From: Gracilaria gracilis
Taxonomy: Eukaryota > Rhodophyta > Florideophyceae > Gracilariales > Gracilariaceae
Assembly: GCA_030374805.1 (NCBI GenBank)
Contig: JARGSG010000224.1
Coordinates: forward strand, 310,001 to 374,000
Direction: 5' to 3'
DNA length: 64,000 nucleotides
This document shows positions 1 through 9,092 of the stretch, one piece after another (positions within the stretch are counted from its first letter, which is position 1; each line of letters opens with the position of its first letter). Below the pieces are notes generated by a model. That model saw only the letters and a list, made by a program, of their open reading frames with translations. It was not told the origin of the DNA and made no database searches. The translations under genes and the position numbers were made by a program.

Positions 1-982
1 CAGAGTTCTTTCCGCCTTTCTTAAAGGTAGTACGATACTCGTCGACAAGCTTAGGGAGATCAGCCCTGGTCAATATTTTGCGGGTGGTAGTAGCTCGCTG
101 AGGTCGCTGTTGTTCGGAAGGTTCAGATGCTGAAGTTGTAGTAGGCTTGGTTGCTTCCTTAACAATATCTTCAACAACTGATTCGACAGTCTGCTTCAAG
201 TGCTGCTCAGAAGTCTCGCTTTCTTCAGTTGCGTTATCAGCGGAGGGTGCTGTTTGTGGCTCTGACGAGACGACACTTCGCGCCGACGACGGGTTTGTAG
301 TTTGACTAGTTTCGGCGGCGACAGGGGAGCTGTGTCCATTGACAAGCACTTGGTTCTGTATGACAACAGAGTAGTCGTTAACGTCGTCAGTTGAGAATAA
401 TCTAGCCCACCATTGCACTTTTGACTTTTCAACCTCGACAATGAGCTTTCGAGATGAAGACGCGGCCTCCAATCCCCATATGCATCCGGCAACGTCGATT
501 TCAGTGACAAATTTACGGTCAAGAGTGAAGTAGGGTTGTTGAGCTTGGGGTGAACGAATGTTAATAGCAATAGAGTTAGAATCAAAGTGAATGCTAATGT
601 GTTCTTTTCGCACATGATCGGGAACGTGAATGTTGAGAGTAAGTGAATCCATAGTCTGCGTCCACGTGAGCGGGGTGTTAGCAATTCGCCTAAGGCGATG
701 GTCGCCAATGGCGACGCCTTGCATGGTGGGGGCTTGAACGTTTGTAGCGGCAGCAGAATCGGCCTGAACGCGAGTGACAAGGTCGTTGATAAGGTTCTGC
801 ACTCTAGCCTTCTCCGACTTCAAAGAGGCTCTAGTTACAGCGTCGTTGACGACGCCGTCAACAATACTATTAACTGTGTCTTGCAACGATTCGGGCTTGA
901 GCAAGGTAGCAGGCTTGACAGTAGCACGCGGTCGGGCAGCTCGGGGAGGGGGGGTAGGGGAGAGCGCAGTGCTGGAGGTCAT
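1..982 (-). CDS. NudC-like CS-domain protein (3' end outside window)
   Basis: An open frame runs on the minus strand from an ATG at 982 to the window edge, so the C-terminus is missing. About 327 codons are visible. Residues roughly 115-215 form a CS (p23/HSP20-like) domain of the NudC type: LTWTQTMDSL opens the first strand, then DHVRKEHISIHF, a central CIWGLE and a final VQWWARLF. NudC proteins have the same W-T-Q-T, E-C-I-W-x-L-E and W-W-x-R-L landmarks. NudC proteins are Hsp90-associated co-chaperones linked to dynein and WD40 client folding. The N-terminal ~110 residues are Pro/Ala-rich and then probably helical; the part after the CS domain is Ser/Thr/Glu-rich. The family call is good; the exact orthologue is open because the end is not seen. 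Confidence 0.75.
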   Translation of the reverse strand, partial: MTSSTALSPTPPPRAARPRATVKPATLLKPESLQDTVNSIVDGVVNDAVTRASLKSEKARVQNLINDLVTRVQADSAAATNVQAPTMQGVAIGDHRLRRIANTPLTWTQTMDSLTLNIHVPDHVRKEHISIHFDSNSIAINIRSPQAQQPYFTLDRKFVTEIDVAGCIWGLEAASSSRKLIVEVEKSKVQWWARLFSTDDVNDYSVVIQNQVLVNGHSSPVAAETSQTTNPSSARSVVSSEPQTAPSADNATEESETSEQHLKQTVESVVEDIVKEATKPTTTSASEPSEQQRPQRATTTRKILTRADLPKLVDEYRTTFKKGGKNS

Positions 983-1342
983 GACTGACGTTGGCCTGTA
1001 GGGGGTCGTGAGCGTGCGCACGAGACGTGAAGGGAAGGGCGGCAGGCTGGAGGCGACGCAGGTTGTTTCGGCGTCCGCGGCCAGTGGCACGTGCTCGCGC
1101 GCAATTCACGCCGTCTGCGAGCGGCTGCCGTCGTGCGGACGCGCACTCGCACTTGTGTGTCTCCGACTGCGCTCATTGGAATGATGTGTCATTGCAACAT
1201 TGGCTGTCAGCACGGCGCGCTTGCTTACACCCTGCTTTACACGTGTTATAATACATAATTCGCATCATAGACATTCCTCTTTTGTAGTCGAAGGTGATAT
1301 CGCAATAGATATCATGTATCTACTTTGACATTGATGTGCGGT

Positions 1343-2422
1343 TCATTTGCCAAGCTTCATTATAGTGAACGAGTTCTCATAGATGGAGAACTGCAAAGCC
1401 GTCATCATCCCCACCATCACATATCGCGGAGCCAGACCACGCAATAGTGCATTTCTCAAACCGTCTTCGCAAATTATCCGCAAACCAGTCTTTCCTCGAT
1501 TTGAAGACAAAGCGAACCGAGAGAGCACATAGTCTGCTGGCTGAGACAGTGGTGTACAAATCACTCCAACTCCAAATCCACAGAGCACCATGATCCCGAA
1601 TCCCCATCGCTTTCTTTGTTCGGCACTCGCATACGTCGAGACCTTCGATCTAAGAGAGTCGAACAGGTACAGTTGAGTCACCGATAGAGGAATTTGTCTC
1701 AACCAAAGCGCAAACACAGGCCGAAACGGGAAACCTGTTTTGGCTCGATTGGTGTACATTTTCTTCAGAGCCGGAATAAGTCCTACCTGCCATGAACCTG
1801 CAGCGCTTGTCTCCATCTTGACTTTCACCATCGCCAGAGGAGCAAGAGGAATCACCGCTACCAACTCTGCACTTGCTATGCTAACACATCTTATCATGCG
1901 CTCATGTTTCTCTGCCATCCGCGAACCGAGACGCTTGTGACAAAACTCTTGAACGCAGTCAAACGCACGAAACTTCACAAACCCGTGCAGGGAATACCCC
2001 ATAAGTGTCGGAGTCAGTCCTCTGCTTAGTGCTCCGCTACGTCGCGTGGCGAGCAGAGAGCGGACGGTGGATGACATTGTTTGGTACTTGGTCGGCTTAG
2101 CTTGCATGTTGCTTTTTATCACATCCAAGCTTATCAACATCCCCTGAGGTAATGCACTGGCCAAAGCCCCCGCAATTCCAATTCGTTGCCTACGAACCCG
2201 CTTGTAGTGATCATCGTCCGGAAAACGAAGTTCCGACACCGAAGACGGAACAGTAGCCGGAAGCTTGGTATAGTATGGGAAAGCCGTCGCCGCGTTCACA
2301 ACTCTTCCACTGAGTTTTCGAGTACAACCTTCGGAACTCGCATAACTATTCCAGAGAATCCTTCTCTGCAGCCCAGATAGGCCACCCACTTCGTTTGGCT
2401 CGATGCCATAGAGCATCGCCAT
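1343..2422 (-). CDS. mitochondrial carrier, phosphate-carrier-like (SLC25A3 type)
   Basis: A 359-residue protein with three mitochondrial-carrier repeats. It begins at ATG 2422, the first Met of the frame. Landmarks resemble the phosphate carrier: SLDVIKSNMQ in repeat 1, LTPTLMGYSLHGFVKF soon after (the family has a W-A-P-T-x-x-G-Y-S-x-Q-G-x-x-K-F stretch), PLAPLAMVKVKME in repeat 2 and PLSQPADYVLSRF in repeat 3. Family members move phosphate, or copper, across the inner mitochondrial membrane. The usual P-x-D/E-x-x-K/R signature is altered in repeats 1 and 2: Ser replaces Pro in the first and Ala replaces the acidic residue in the second. Transport specificity could therefore differ. The N-terminal ~75 residues may be a targeting extension. 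It lies tail-to-tail with no gene, next to the transposon island. Confidence 0.8.
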   Translation of the reverse strand: MAMLYGIEPNEVGGLSGLQRRILWNSYASSEGCTRKLSGRVVNAATAFPYYTKLPATVPSSVSELRFPDDDHYKRVRRQRIGIAGALASALPQGMLISLDVIKSNMQAKPTKYQTMSSTVRSLLATRRSGALSRGLTPTLMGYSLHGFVKFRAFDCVQEFCHKRLGSRMAEKHERMIRCVSIASAELVAVIPLAPLAMVKVKMETSAAGSWQVGLIPALKKMYTNRAKTGFPFRPVFALWLRQIPLSVTQLYLFDSLRSKVSTYASAEQRKRWGFGIMVLCGFGVGVICTPLSQPADYVLSRFALSSNRGKTGLRIICEDGLRNALLRGLAPRYVMVGMMTALQFSIYENSFTIMKLGK

Positions 2423-3841
2423 CTATCTCCACATCAGTGAAGAGAACACCAGAGTTCTACTGGCAGTTTTCTTACTGCAATCGACATGTTTCTGCTCTAG
2501 TTCGATAGAGAGAGAGGGAGAGAGAGAGAGAGAGAGAGCAGTGTGGCCCATGGGGAAAATGGAAACGAAATCGAACCACACTTCTATGAATGTATTACGA
2601 TTGACCATCATCATAGACATGTGCGTCTGGGGATTAGAAAAGATATCTTTACAGAAATGACGATGTGCGTATGACTCAGCAAAGAGAAGGTAACAACTTG
2701 GGCCAATGTTGGTAGCCATCACAACCACATGAATTTCTCACGTAGTTCGGACAAAACGATTTCATTCATAACTGAATATCAAGCTCGTGCGCTGCCCCTA
2801 GAGGGTTCTCCATTCTGCTGCAAGGGAACAGCTTTCAGAACTGTGGCACAAATCATCGATACATATGGTGCTGTTTCAATGAACATGTCCACAACTACAG
2901 CCGTGCTATGATTCCGAAGCACCCATCAAGAATCGAGACGAATTCAGAGTCGGAGGCAGCTTGGAACTGCCAAGAACGAGTACGCATGACGAGGTAGCCG
3001 GAACCTGGCTTTCAAAGTTCGTTTGATGATGACGATGGCCAGTTCAGAAAGGTGCAAGGTACTGTCATCATCAGCGAATTCGATTGCCAGCGTGGTGGAT
3101 CCGATTCTGTCCTTCATAGGGTGCCAATGAGAGGTGTGTCTATGCTGCTGGTCGAACTCTGCTAGCAGTACAAGAGAGTGCGCAAAGACGACTACATATC
3201 GAAAACGCATTGGAGATAAATGCCTTCGTGCGTAATGACAAGTAGTTTAGTGAGCGTAACATGGTTCACTGCATGGCATATTAGCATTCTGCACCCATGC
3301 AGAGCCTTTATGACTATTCTGTTTCGCCCTCTACAAGGGTAAGAGGTTAGCCTTCTTGGCCCTCTTACTCCGAATCAACTTGCACCCTCTGTCTTCCCCT
3401 ACCCGTTCTCCGGGATGTTGCTGCCAATACAGGACTATCCCAGGCGGCATTTGCGCAAGCCGCATATATGTGCAACCTTTCTAACCTTATTCTGATTGGC
3501 ATCGAAGCGAAGATGATGTCTTACTTGCTTCGATTCGTTCCTCTATCGTAGACGTCCGTTGAGGACTCGGTGTTGGGGTTCGACTGGTACGTGTAGTTGA
3601 TTTCAAGTCTGATTTCAAGGAAGGTTTAATGGATGGAGCACGTGTGAGATGACGACAGATGGCAACTGGAAATTCCTCTCTTCCTCTTGTTGTTGTTGTT
3701 GTTTATTTTGAGCGTGTACCTCGATTCCCAGTACATTGTGAGGTTTTCCCTCTTCATAAGTGTGGATTATTGCTCCCTATTTCGAAGCAACAAGAAAGCT
3801 ACATTATCTACATTAACTACATAGGCCAAAAACTTTGAAGG
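2423..3841. other. gene-free stretch bordering the transposon island
   Basis: No reading frame here resembles a known protein; the longest are under about 100 codons and look like chance. It holds a GA microsatellite and probably the promoter of the carrier gene next to 2422. A CAACAACA-type run on the complement (TTGTTGTTG around 3690) is the only other simple sequence noted. Confidence 0.5.
2507..2538. repeat. (GA)n microsatellite
   Basis: An almost pure AG/GA dinucleotide run of about 32 bp with one GGG interruption, about 85 bp upstream of the carrier start codon, probably in its promoter or 5' UTR. Similar GA runs in this window sit at the ends of LINE fragments. Confidence 0.85.
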
Positions 3842-4140
3842 TCAGTCTTTGATGTGGAATCGGCAACTCATTTCTTCTCGAACAGGATGAGAGCGGACAC
3901 CGAAATAAATAATGCTCTCATCTTTCTTCACTGCTGTACCACACTGACATCGTGTTGGTCTTTTGTCTACGTATGTAGACACCAGATGGAGATTGTAAAC
4001 ATGACCAGTTGAGAATCGAGCCAAAACCACTTCTGCTTTTCGCGCTTCACGTTTATTTGCGATTGAAGTGGGTAATTCTGCGCAATGCTCTTGCTGTTCC
4101 TGTCTGACTTCAGCAACGCCTTGGTATCAGAGTGGTCCAT
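3842..4140 (-). mobile_element. LINE 3' fragment (older copy)
   Basis: Minus-strand translation gives a stretch with ARFSTGHVYNLH and then RCQCGTAVKKDESI. This matches the C-terminus of the intact LINE next door (AQFATGHVSTLH and RCTCGTAVKKDVDH). It is a decayed copy of the same broad family, preceded by an alignable EARKAEVVLA segment. It starts just past the 3' target duplication of the intact LINE, so the younger element inserted upstream of, or into, this older copy. Confidence 0.7.
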
Positions 4141-4177
4141 TGGAAATTCCTCTCAAATGATCGTTCCTCATATTTTT

Positions 4178-7100
4178 CTTCTTCTTCTTTACTGTGGTCA
4201 GTCGCCCCTGATTTCAAGGCGGCCGAAGAACTATCTATTGATGTTTGTATCTACAGGTAGTTCTCTCTCTTAAAAAAGGCCAAAAACCGTAGCGGCCACT
4301 GCTTAATCATATCAACTAACGATTTGTCTTTCCGTTCCTCAAGCGTCGGTAGTTCCTCACGCCGGGCTTTGTTTGTCAGTGGACAGCGAAAAAGAACATG
4401 ATCTACGTCTTTCTTAACTGCTGTGCCACAGGTGCAGCGTAACACCTTTCCATTCAGATACGAGCTTACCGGGTGGAGCGTTGAAACATGCCCAGTGGCA
4501 AACTGCGCCAACGTTACCTCCGATAGTCTCAAAAACTTTTCATCCTTGTCTCTCTCGATTGGCAACATACTTTTACTCCGCACTTTGAGCCTTATCCTCG
4601 CCATTACGTCCATCATGTCCACAGGAGTCTGCATCTGTTGTGTAAGAGAAAGTTGGAGGCCTGATTTAGCAAGCGCATCCACGCTGTCATTTCTGAAAAC
4701 TCCACAGTGGCTTGGTGCCCAACATACGTACACAGAGGAGCGAAGACTCACATTGTGAACCGTGAATGCCAAATCCTGAAGGTTTCTGCTTTGAAAGCGA
4801 AGATTCCCTTGTAGTGCCTCGACCAACGCCAAAGAATCCGAAATCACTCTTATAACCGTGTCCTTTTCCTCTTGTACATTTTGTAGGGCTGCCTGCATAG
4901 CGTGGATCTCAGCCGTGTAGGAGCAGACGTTGATGCCCGCAGGTAGGACTGCCCTTCTTGTTTCTGCCGTGGTTTTTGAGTATATCTCGTACGCTCCGGC
5001 GCCTACCTTTCCTGGTTTCACCTGACAATATTCCAACTTGTCACCTTGGGCATCTCGCAGAACATTGTCGCTTTCGAACCCGTAGGCCATTTCAAAATCG
5101 TCGTCGTAACGAATCCATATGTTAGGCTCAGAACGTTGCAATTTCCGGTATCGTGAAACGCAAGGGATGTTGTTGCTATGTGGGGACGTGGAGTGCACAG
5201 TTCCCGCATACCAGCCTTCCTTCCAGCGAACCACGACCCTCTTAGACCAGTCCAACGGGTCACCTTCGTACGCACCGACCGATCCATCGCACCAGATTTC
5301 ATGATCAGCCTCGGGGAGGCTGGTCAGAAGTGCATGTGTGGCTTTGGCCTGTATTTCTTTGGGGTCCTCTTTGCTACAAACAGCTTTTTCGAAGTGAACA
5401 CGTGAGAGACACAGTGCTCCAACTTCTTGTGGCAGCTGCTTTCTGTGGCCGAGTTGTAGGATTCCGTGTTCGGCCAAGTACCTTTCCGCCAATCGTTTGA
5501 ATGTCGATCTTGAAGATCGAACGCGTGGTTCCACCTCACGGCAGAGTTCGACTTTCAGTGGCGTGTCGGTATCTTGCCGCTGGGTCTTCTCGTACAGAGC
5601 TGCGGCCTTTGCTTTCGCGATGTCTGCCATATTCGGGAGTTGGACCAGTGTCCGTAGAATCGTAATCGGTGTCGAGGAGAGACATCCGGTTTGGATCCGG
5701 GCTGCTTCATTCCGAGCCACCTCGAGTGAGGCAATGCCAGACTTGATGGCGTTTGGAATCACTGTCCCAGATCCATACGCAGCAAGAGGTTCTGCAAACC
5801 CCTTTCGAACTGTGTCCATTGTATTCCAGTCTGCCCCCCATGTCCTTCTCGTAAGGCAGCGCATCAGGTTATTGCGGGTTTTGTATCTAGAAGCTACAAC
5901 ATCCAAATGTGCCTTGAGATTGAGGCGGGAATCTAAAAGAACACCCAGAAAGCGCGCGCATTCGCTAGGAGGGACTGTTGCCCCCCCTACGTGCACTGCA
6001 TACCTTTCCTTCTCTTCCTGCCATCGCCCCAGTGTGAACGGGACTAGCACAGTCTTTGAGGAGTTCATGAGTATGTCGTTTTCCTTACAATATGTTTCTA
6101 AAGCGTCGAGCGCTTCTTGGAGACGATTTTGGCACGCTTCTGGGGTTTTTTCAGTTGTCCATACGGTGGTGTCGTCTGCGAAGAGGTTGACCTTCACATC
6201 ACTGCAAGCTTCGGTTATCTTCGATGGCAGGTCGTGCAAGAATGCGATCCAAAGTCCTGGTGACAGAGTCCCTCCTTGAGGAAGCCCTTGTCGTACCAGA
6301 GACTTAGCGCTTACCGCTGAGTTCCAGCGGCACTTCCATTTCCTGTCCATTACGAAAGAACGGAGCCATCGCCACAGGTGGGTTGGGCATTTTAGATCTT
6401 TGAGCTTTGAAAACAGCAGATGATGTGGGACGCGATCATACGCTTTGGAGAAATCACAAAACGCGGCGAGAGACAGCTTCCGTTGATCCCAACCATTTGT
6501 GATGCCAAGAGTCATGGCCGCAATGTGCTCTTCGGTGTTTCGATTCATTCGGAACCCAGCTTGTTCCGGAGGGAGCTTTGGCTCCAACCACTGCATAAAA
6601 ATCTTGTTGATAAGACGCTCTGCAGTTCGCGAGATGACCGGGGTCAAAGAAATGGGCCGAAACTTTCCTCGGGCTCCTGGCTTTGGAATTGGAACGAGCG
6701 TAGCGGTTCGCCATTGACTCGGCGTCGCGCCGACTCTATATGTTCGATTGATGAGATGGAGAAGACGCGACAGTCCGGTCTCCGGGAGCCGTCGTAAAAA
6801 CGCTATTTCTATTTGGTCTGGGCCTGCCGCACGCTTCTCCTCCATGTCCTGGAGCACTCCGATGAGGTGCCCTATTTCAAAGACAGGCGCCGTTTCCTGT
6901 GACGCCTTCTGTTCGTAACCTTTAAGAGCATTACGATACCGATTTCGGCGCGGAATATTCTTCCCGAGTGTTCGTGCTTTTCTCTTCTCAGTGCGTAGGA
7001 ACCATTTCGCTCTTTTACTGTCCGACCATGCTTCTCCTCCAGGAGGACACATTTTGGTTGATGTTCCTCTACTTGTTTCCATTGCCCTGAGAAGTCTCCA

Positions 7101-8318
7101 GAGCTTATAGTCATCCGTATGGGGCTGCAGTCTACTAACAAGGTCTTTCCAGCTCTCTCGTTTGAGCCTGTCGATTATTCTGGCGGCCTCTACTCGTGCC
7201 AGTTGCAGCTGACTATTTGTCTCTGCGCACGGGTTCTTTCGCCAGTCGCGCCAGGCTTTTGAACGAGATTCCACTGCTGCTGAGGCTTCTCCACACCACC
7301 AGGGAGTGCGGCGGCGCATCCTGCCCATTGGTACAGCGCTATGAGCAGCACCTGTTACTGCGGTAGTGAAAACCTCGTTTTCTCTGTCTATGCTCCAATC
7401 GTGTTTGACGGGTTCCGATGCGAGCCGTTTTTCTACCTCTTTGGCGTAGTGATCCCAGTCGGCTTTCTTAAGGCTCCAGCGTGGAGCCTTTCTCTGATCG
7501 AGGGGCGGCACGTCTATGGTAATAAATACGGGGTGGTGGTCGGAGAACGGCTTCTCGTCTGCCACCCATGAGACATATGGAAGCCAACGAGTTGGAACGA
7601 CTGTTATATCAATAGCACTTTGCGTGCCCGTTGATGGTTCTGTTCTTGTCGGTATACCATTTTCGTTGAGTATGTGCCGCTCACTCTCTTCGAAAAATGC
7701 CTCCATATCTGTCCCGGAGAGTTCGACTCTCTGTGGATACCATGACCCGCACACATTGCAATCAGCACAGACGATGTGCTGCGATGAAACTGTTTCATAC
7801 CAATTTGAATGACGTAATGGGGGGGCTACATACACACTACTGACGGACAATAGACCTTTGGTTGTGCGGATGGAAACAGTTGCCATTTCGATTCCCGGTA
7901 CTGGCGACTGCTCTTCCGCCATGTCCGCCCCTAGTCCTACCTTTTGGTACACTGCAACACCCCCGCCTCTTCCTCCTGCAGTTGTGTAGCCCGATTGTCG
8001 GAGACATTGTGCTACCATTTGGTATCCTTCGATCTTCGGGGGGCGGTCTGCGGCGATTAGAAAGGTTTCTTGCAGGCAGATCAAATCTACATTCTGATCT
8101 GCGGCGAGTTTGGCGATCTCAGTACGTTTTCCGGCGCGTAGAAGGCCCCGGCAGTTGAGCTGGAGAAGACGAACCGTCGTTAGATTTTTCGATTTTTGCT
8201 TCTCCGTCATGGTTTTTGGCCTCCGTAGGAGTCCCATTTGCTTACTCGTTTCGCTCCCCCCGGTATTGCGCGGGGTTATGGAGACAGGCACACCGCGAGA
8301 AGGCGAGTAGCTAGTGCC
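4178..8318 (-). mobile_element. intact non-LTR retrotransposon (LINE), APE-RT-RNase H type
   Basis: The element is flanked by a 12-bp direct repeat, CCTCATATTTTT on the plus strand, at 4166-4177 and 8319-8330. I read this as the target-site duplication; the run of T/A makes the exact edge ambiguous by a few bases. The 5' end starts with GGCACTAGCTACTCGCC on the minus strand. The 3' UTR is short (about 75 bp) and ends in a GAA-rich tail after GACCACAGTAAAG. The same 5' and 3' ends recur in fragments at 8.6, 50.2, 54.8 and 56.0 kb, which confirms the limits. Length is about 4.14 kb. A single uninterrupted coding frame and a perfect duplication indicate a recent insertion. No separate ORF1/gag-like frame is seen. 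Confidence 0.85.
4251..8237 (-). CDS. LINE polyprotein: AP-endonuclease, reverse transcriptase, RNase H with Tudor-like insert, zinc knuckle
   Basis: The frame is open from 8348, but 8319-8348 is flanking DNA and target duplication, so the first Met inside the element (8237) is preferred, giving 1328 residues. Numbering from 8348: an APE-like endonuclease at ~60-280 (LQLNCRG, LQET, SDHHPV); reverse transcriptase at ~480-830 (FCDFSKAYDRV, GLPQGGTLSP and the FADD catalytic box at 723-726); RNase H at ~1018-1230 (CDGS 1020-1023, TAEIHA, SDSLAL, WAPSHCG); and a C-terminal C-x-C-x9-H-x4-C knuckle at ~1305-1322. About 80 residues (1029-1110) interrupt RNase H between its first two strands. They carry RVVVRWKEGWYAGTV and IWIRYDDDFE, a Tudor/Agenet-like pattern. 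All catalytic motifs look intact. The enzyme would copy its own RNA at a nicked target; the RNase H is expected to remove the RNA strand. Clade placement (I/Ingi-like) is tentative. Confidence 0.85.
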   Translation of the reverse strand: MGLLRRPKTMTEKQKSKNLTTVRLLQLNCRGLLRAGKRTEIAKLAADQNVDLICLQETFLIAADRPPKIEGYQMVAQCLRQSGYTTAGGRGGGVAVYQKVGLGADMAEEQSPVPGIEMATVSIRTTKGLLSVSSVYVAPPLRHSNWYETVSSQHIVCADCNVCGSWYPQRVELSGTDMEAFFEESERHILNENGIPTRTEPSTGTQSAIDITVVPTRWLPYVSWVADEKPFSDHHPVFITIDVPPLDQRKAPRWSLKKADWDHYAKEVEKRLASEPVKHDWSIDRENEVFTTAVTGAAHSAVPMGRMRRRTPWWCGEASAAVESRSKAWRDWRKNPCAETNSQLQLARVEAARIIDRLKRESWKDLVSRLQPHTDDYKLWRLLRAMETSRGTSTKMCPPGGEAWSDSKRAKWFLRTEKRKARTLGKNIPRRNRYRNALKGYEQKASQETAPVFEIGHLIGVLQDMEEKRAAGPDQIEIAFLRRLPETGLSRLLHLINRTYRVGATPSQWRTATLVPIPKPGARGKFRPISLTPVISRTAERLINKIFMQWLEPKLPPEQAGFRMNRNTEEHIAAMTLGITNGWDQRKLSLAAFCDFSKAYDRVPHHLLFSKLKDLKCPTHLWRWLRSFVMDRKWKCRWNSAVSAKSLVRQGLPQGGTLSPGLWIAFLHDLPSKITEACSDVKVNLFADDTTVWTTEKTPEACQNRLQEALDALETYCKENDILMNSSKTVLVPFTLGRWQEEKERYAVHVGGATVPPSECARFLGVLLDSRLNLKAHLDVVASRYKTRNNLMRCLTRRTWGADWNTMDTVRKGFAEPLAAYGSGTVIPNAIKSGIASLEVARNEAARIQTGCLSSTPITILRTLVQLPNMADIAKAKAAALYEKTQRQDTDTPLKVELCREVEPRVRSSRSTFKRLAERYLAEHGILQLGHRKQLPQEVGALCLSRVHFEKAVCSKEDPKEIQAKATHALLTSLPEADHEIWCDGSVGAYEGDPLDWSKRVVVRWKEGWYAGTVHSTSPHSNNIPCVSRYRKLQRSEPNIWIRYDDDFEMAYGFESDNVLRDAQGDKLEYCQVKPGKVGAGAYEIYSKTTAETRRAVLPAGINVCSYTAEIHAMQAALQNVQEEKDTVIRVISDSLALVEALQGNLRFQSRNLQDLAFTVHNVSLRSSVYVCWAPSHCGVFRNDSVDALAKSGLQLSLTQQMQTPVDMMDVMARIRLKVRSKSMLPIERDKDEKFLRLSEVTLAQFATGHVSTLHPVSSYLNGKVLRCTCGTAVKKDVDHVLFRCPLTNKARREELPTLEERKDKSLVDMIKQWPLRFLAFFKRENYL

Positions 8319-8574
8319 CCTCATATTTTTATTTAGCAAACCCCACACGTTACGAGGAATTAGCGTATGCGCTCATATTAAAGAAAAAGAAGATCCACAA
8401 AGAAAACAATTGTGTTGTTCTCACTCTCTTTCTACTGGTACACTAGATTAGTTAGTCACAGTACTGAGCCCGGAGATGATGAGCTTGTCCATTCTTTTTG
8501 AAAGATATTGAGAATAAACGCAGCAAAAGAATAAACACCTTGGCACATCTTGTTCAAATCGTGTAGCGTTTGGT

Positions 8575-8667
8575 TCTTTTTTTAGGGGAGGGAGAGAGAG
8601 AGAGTAGTTCTCCCTGTGGTTCGGAATAAGGAACTCAGGAGTCCTCAGGACCACAGTAAAAGGAAGG
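8575..8667 (+). mobile_element. LINE 3'-end fragment with GA microsatellite
   Basis: A GA run is followed by TAGTTCTCC, TTCGGAATAAGG and ACCACAGTAAAAGGAAG. These line up with the 3' UTR and tail of the intact LINE and the 56.0-kb fragment (CTCGGAATCAGG, GACCACAGTAAAGAAG). Only the tail remains. Confidence 0.55.
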
Positions 8668-9092
8668 GGAAAGCGGGCAGCGAAGATACGTACTGGAGGC
8701 TGTGGAAACTCATTCGGGAGGGTCCTAGGTGCTTACTGTGTGTGCACCTCATCGATTGAACAGGTACTTAACGTTCAAAAACGCCCTCTTTACACATAGA
8801 AATACAAACAAAAGTACCTCAACTCGGTTTTGAGGTCCCAACGTTAAGGAAGTACAAGTCATTGCCTCCTTCTTCTTCCTCACCACTCATAAACACGGCA
8901 CCAAAGTCTGCCAACCTGTGTTATGCACACGCTGAACTAAGGAATCATCTCCTTTCGAGCCGGCAATGCTCAGGCAGTGTTTCACAATTACACTCGCTAT
9001 ACTACCTAGACGATGAACACAAACTACTGTGCATCCAACATCCAAACTGGACAATCTCAAATCACATCCCGTATCTCCACCGCTAACGATAG

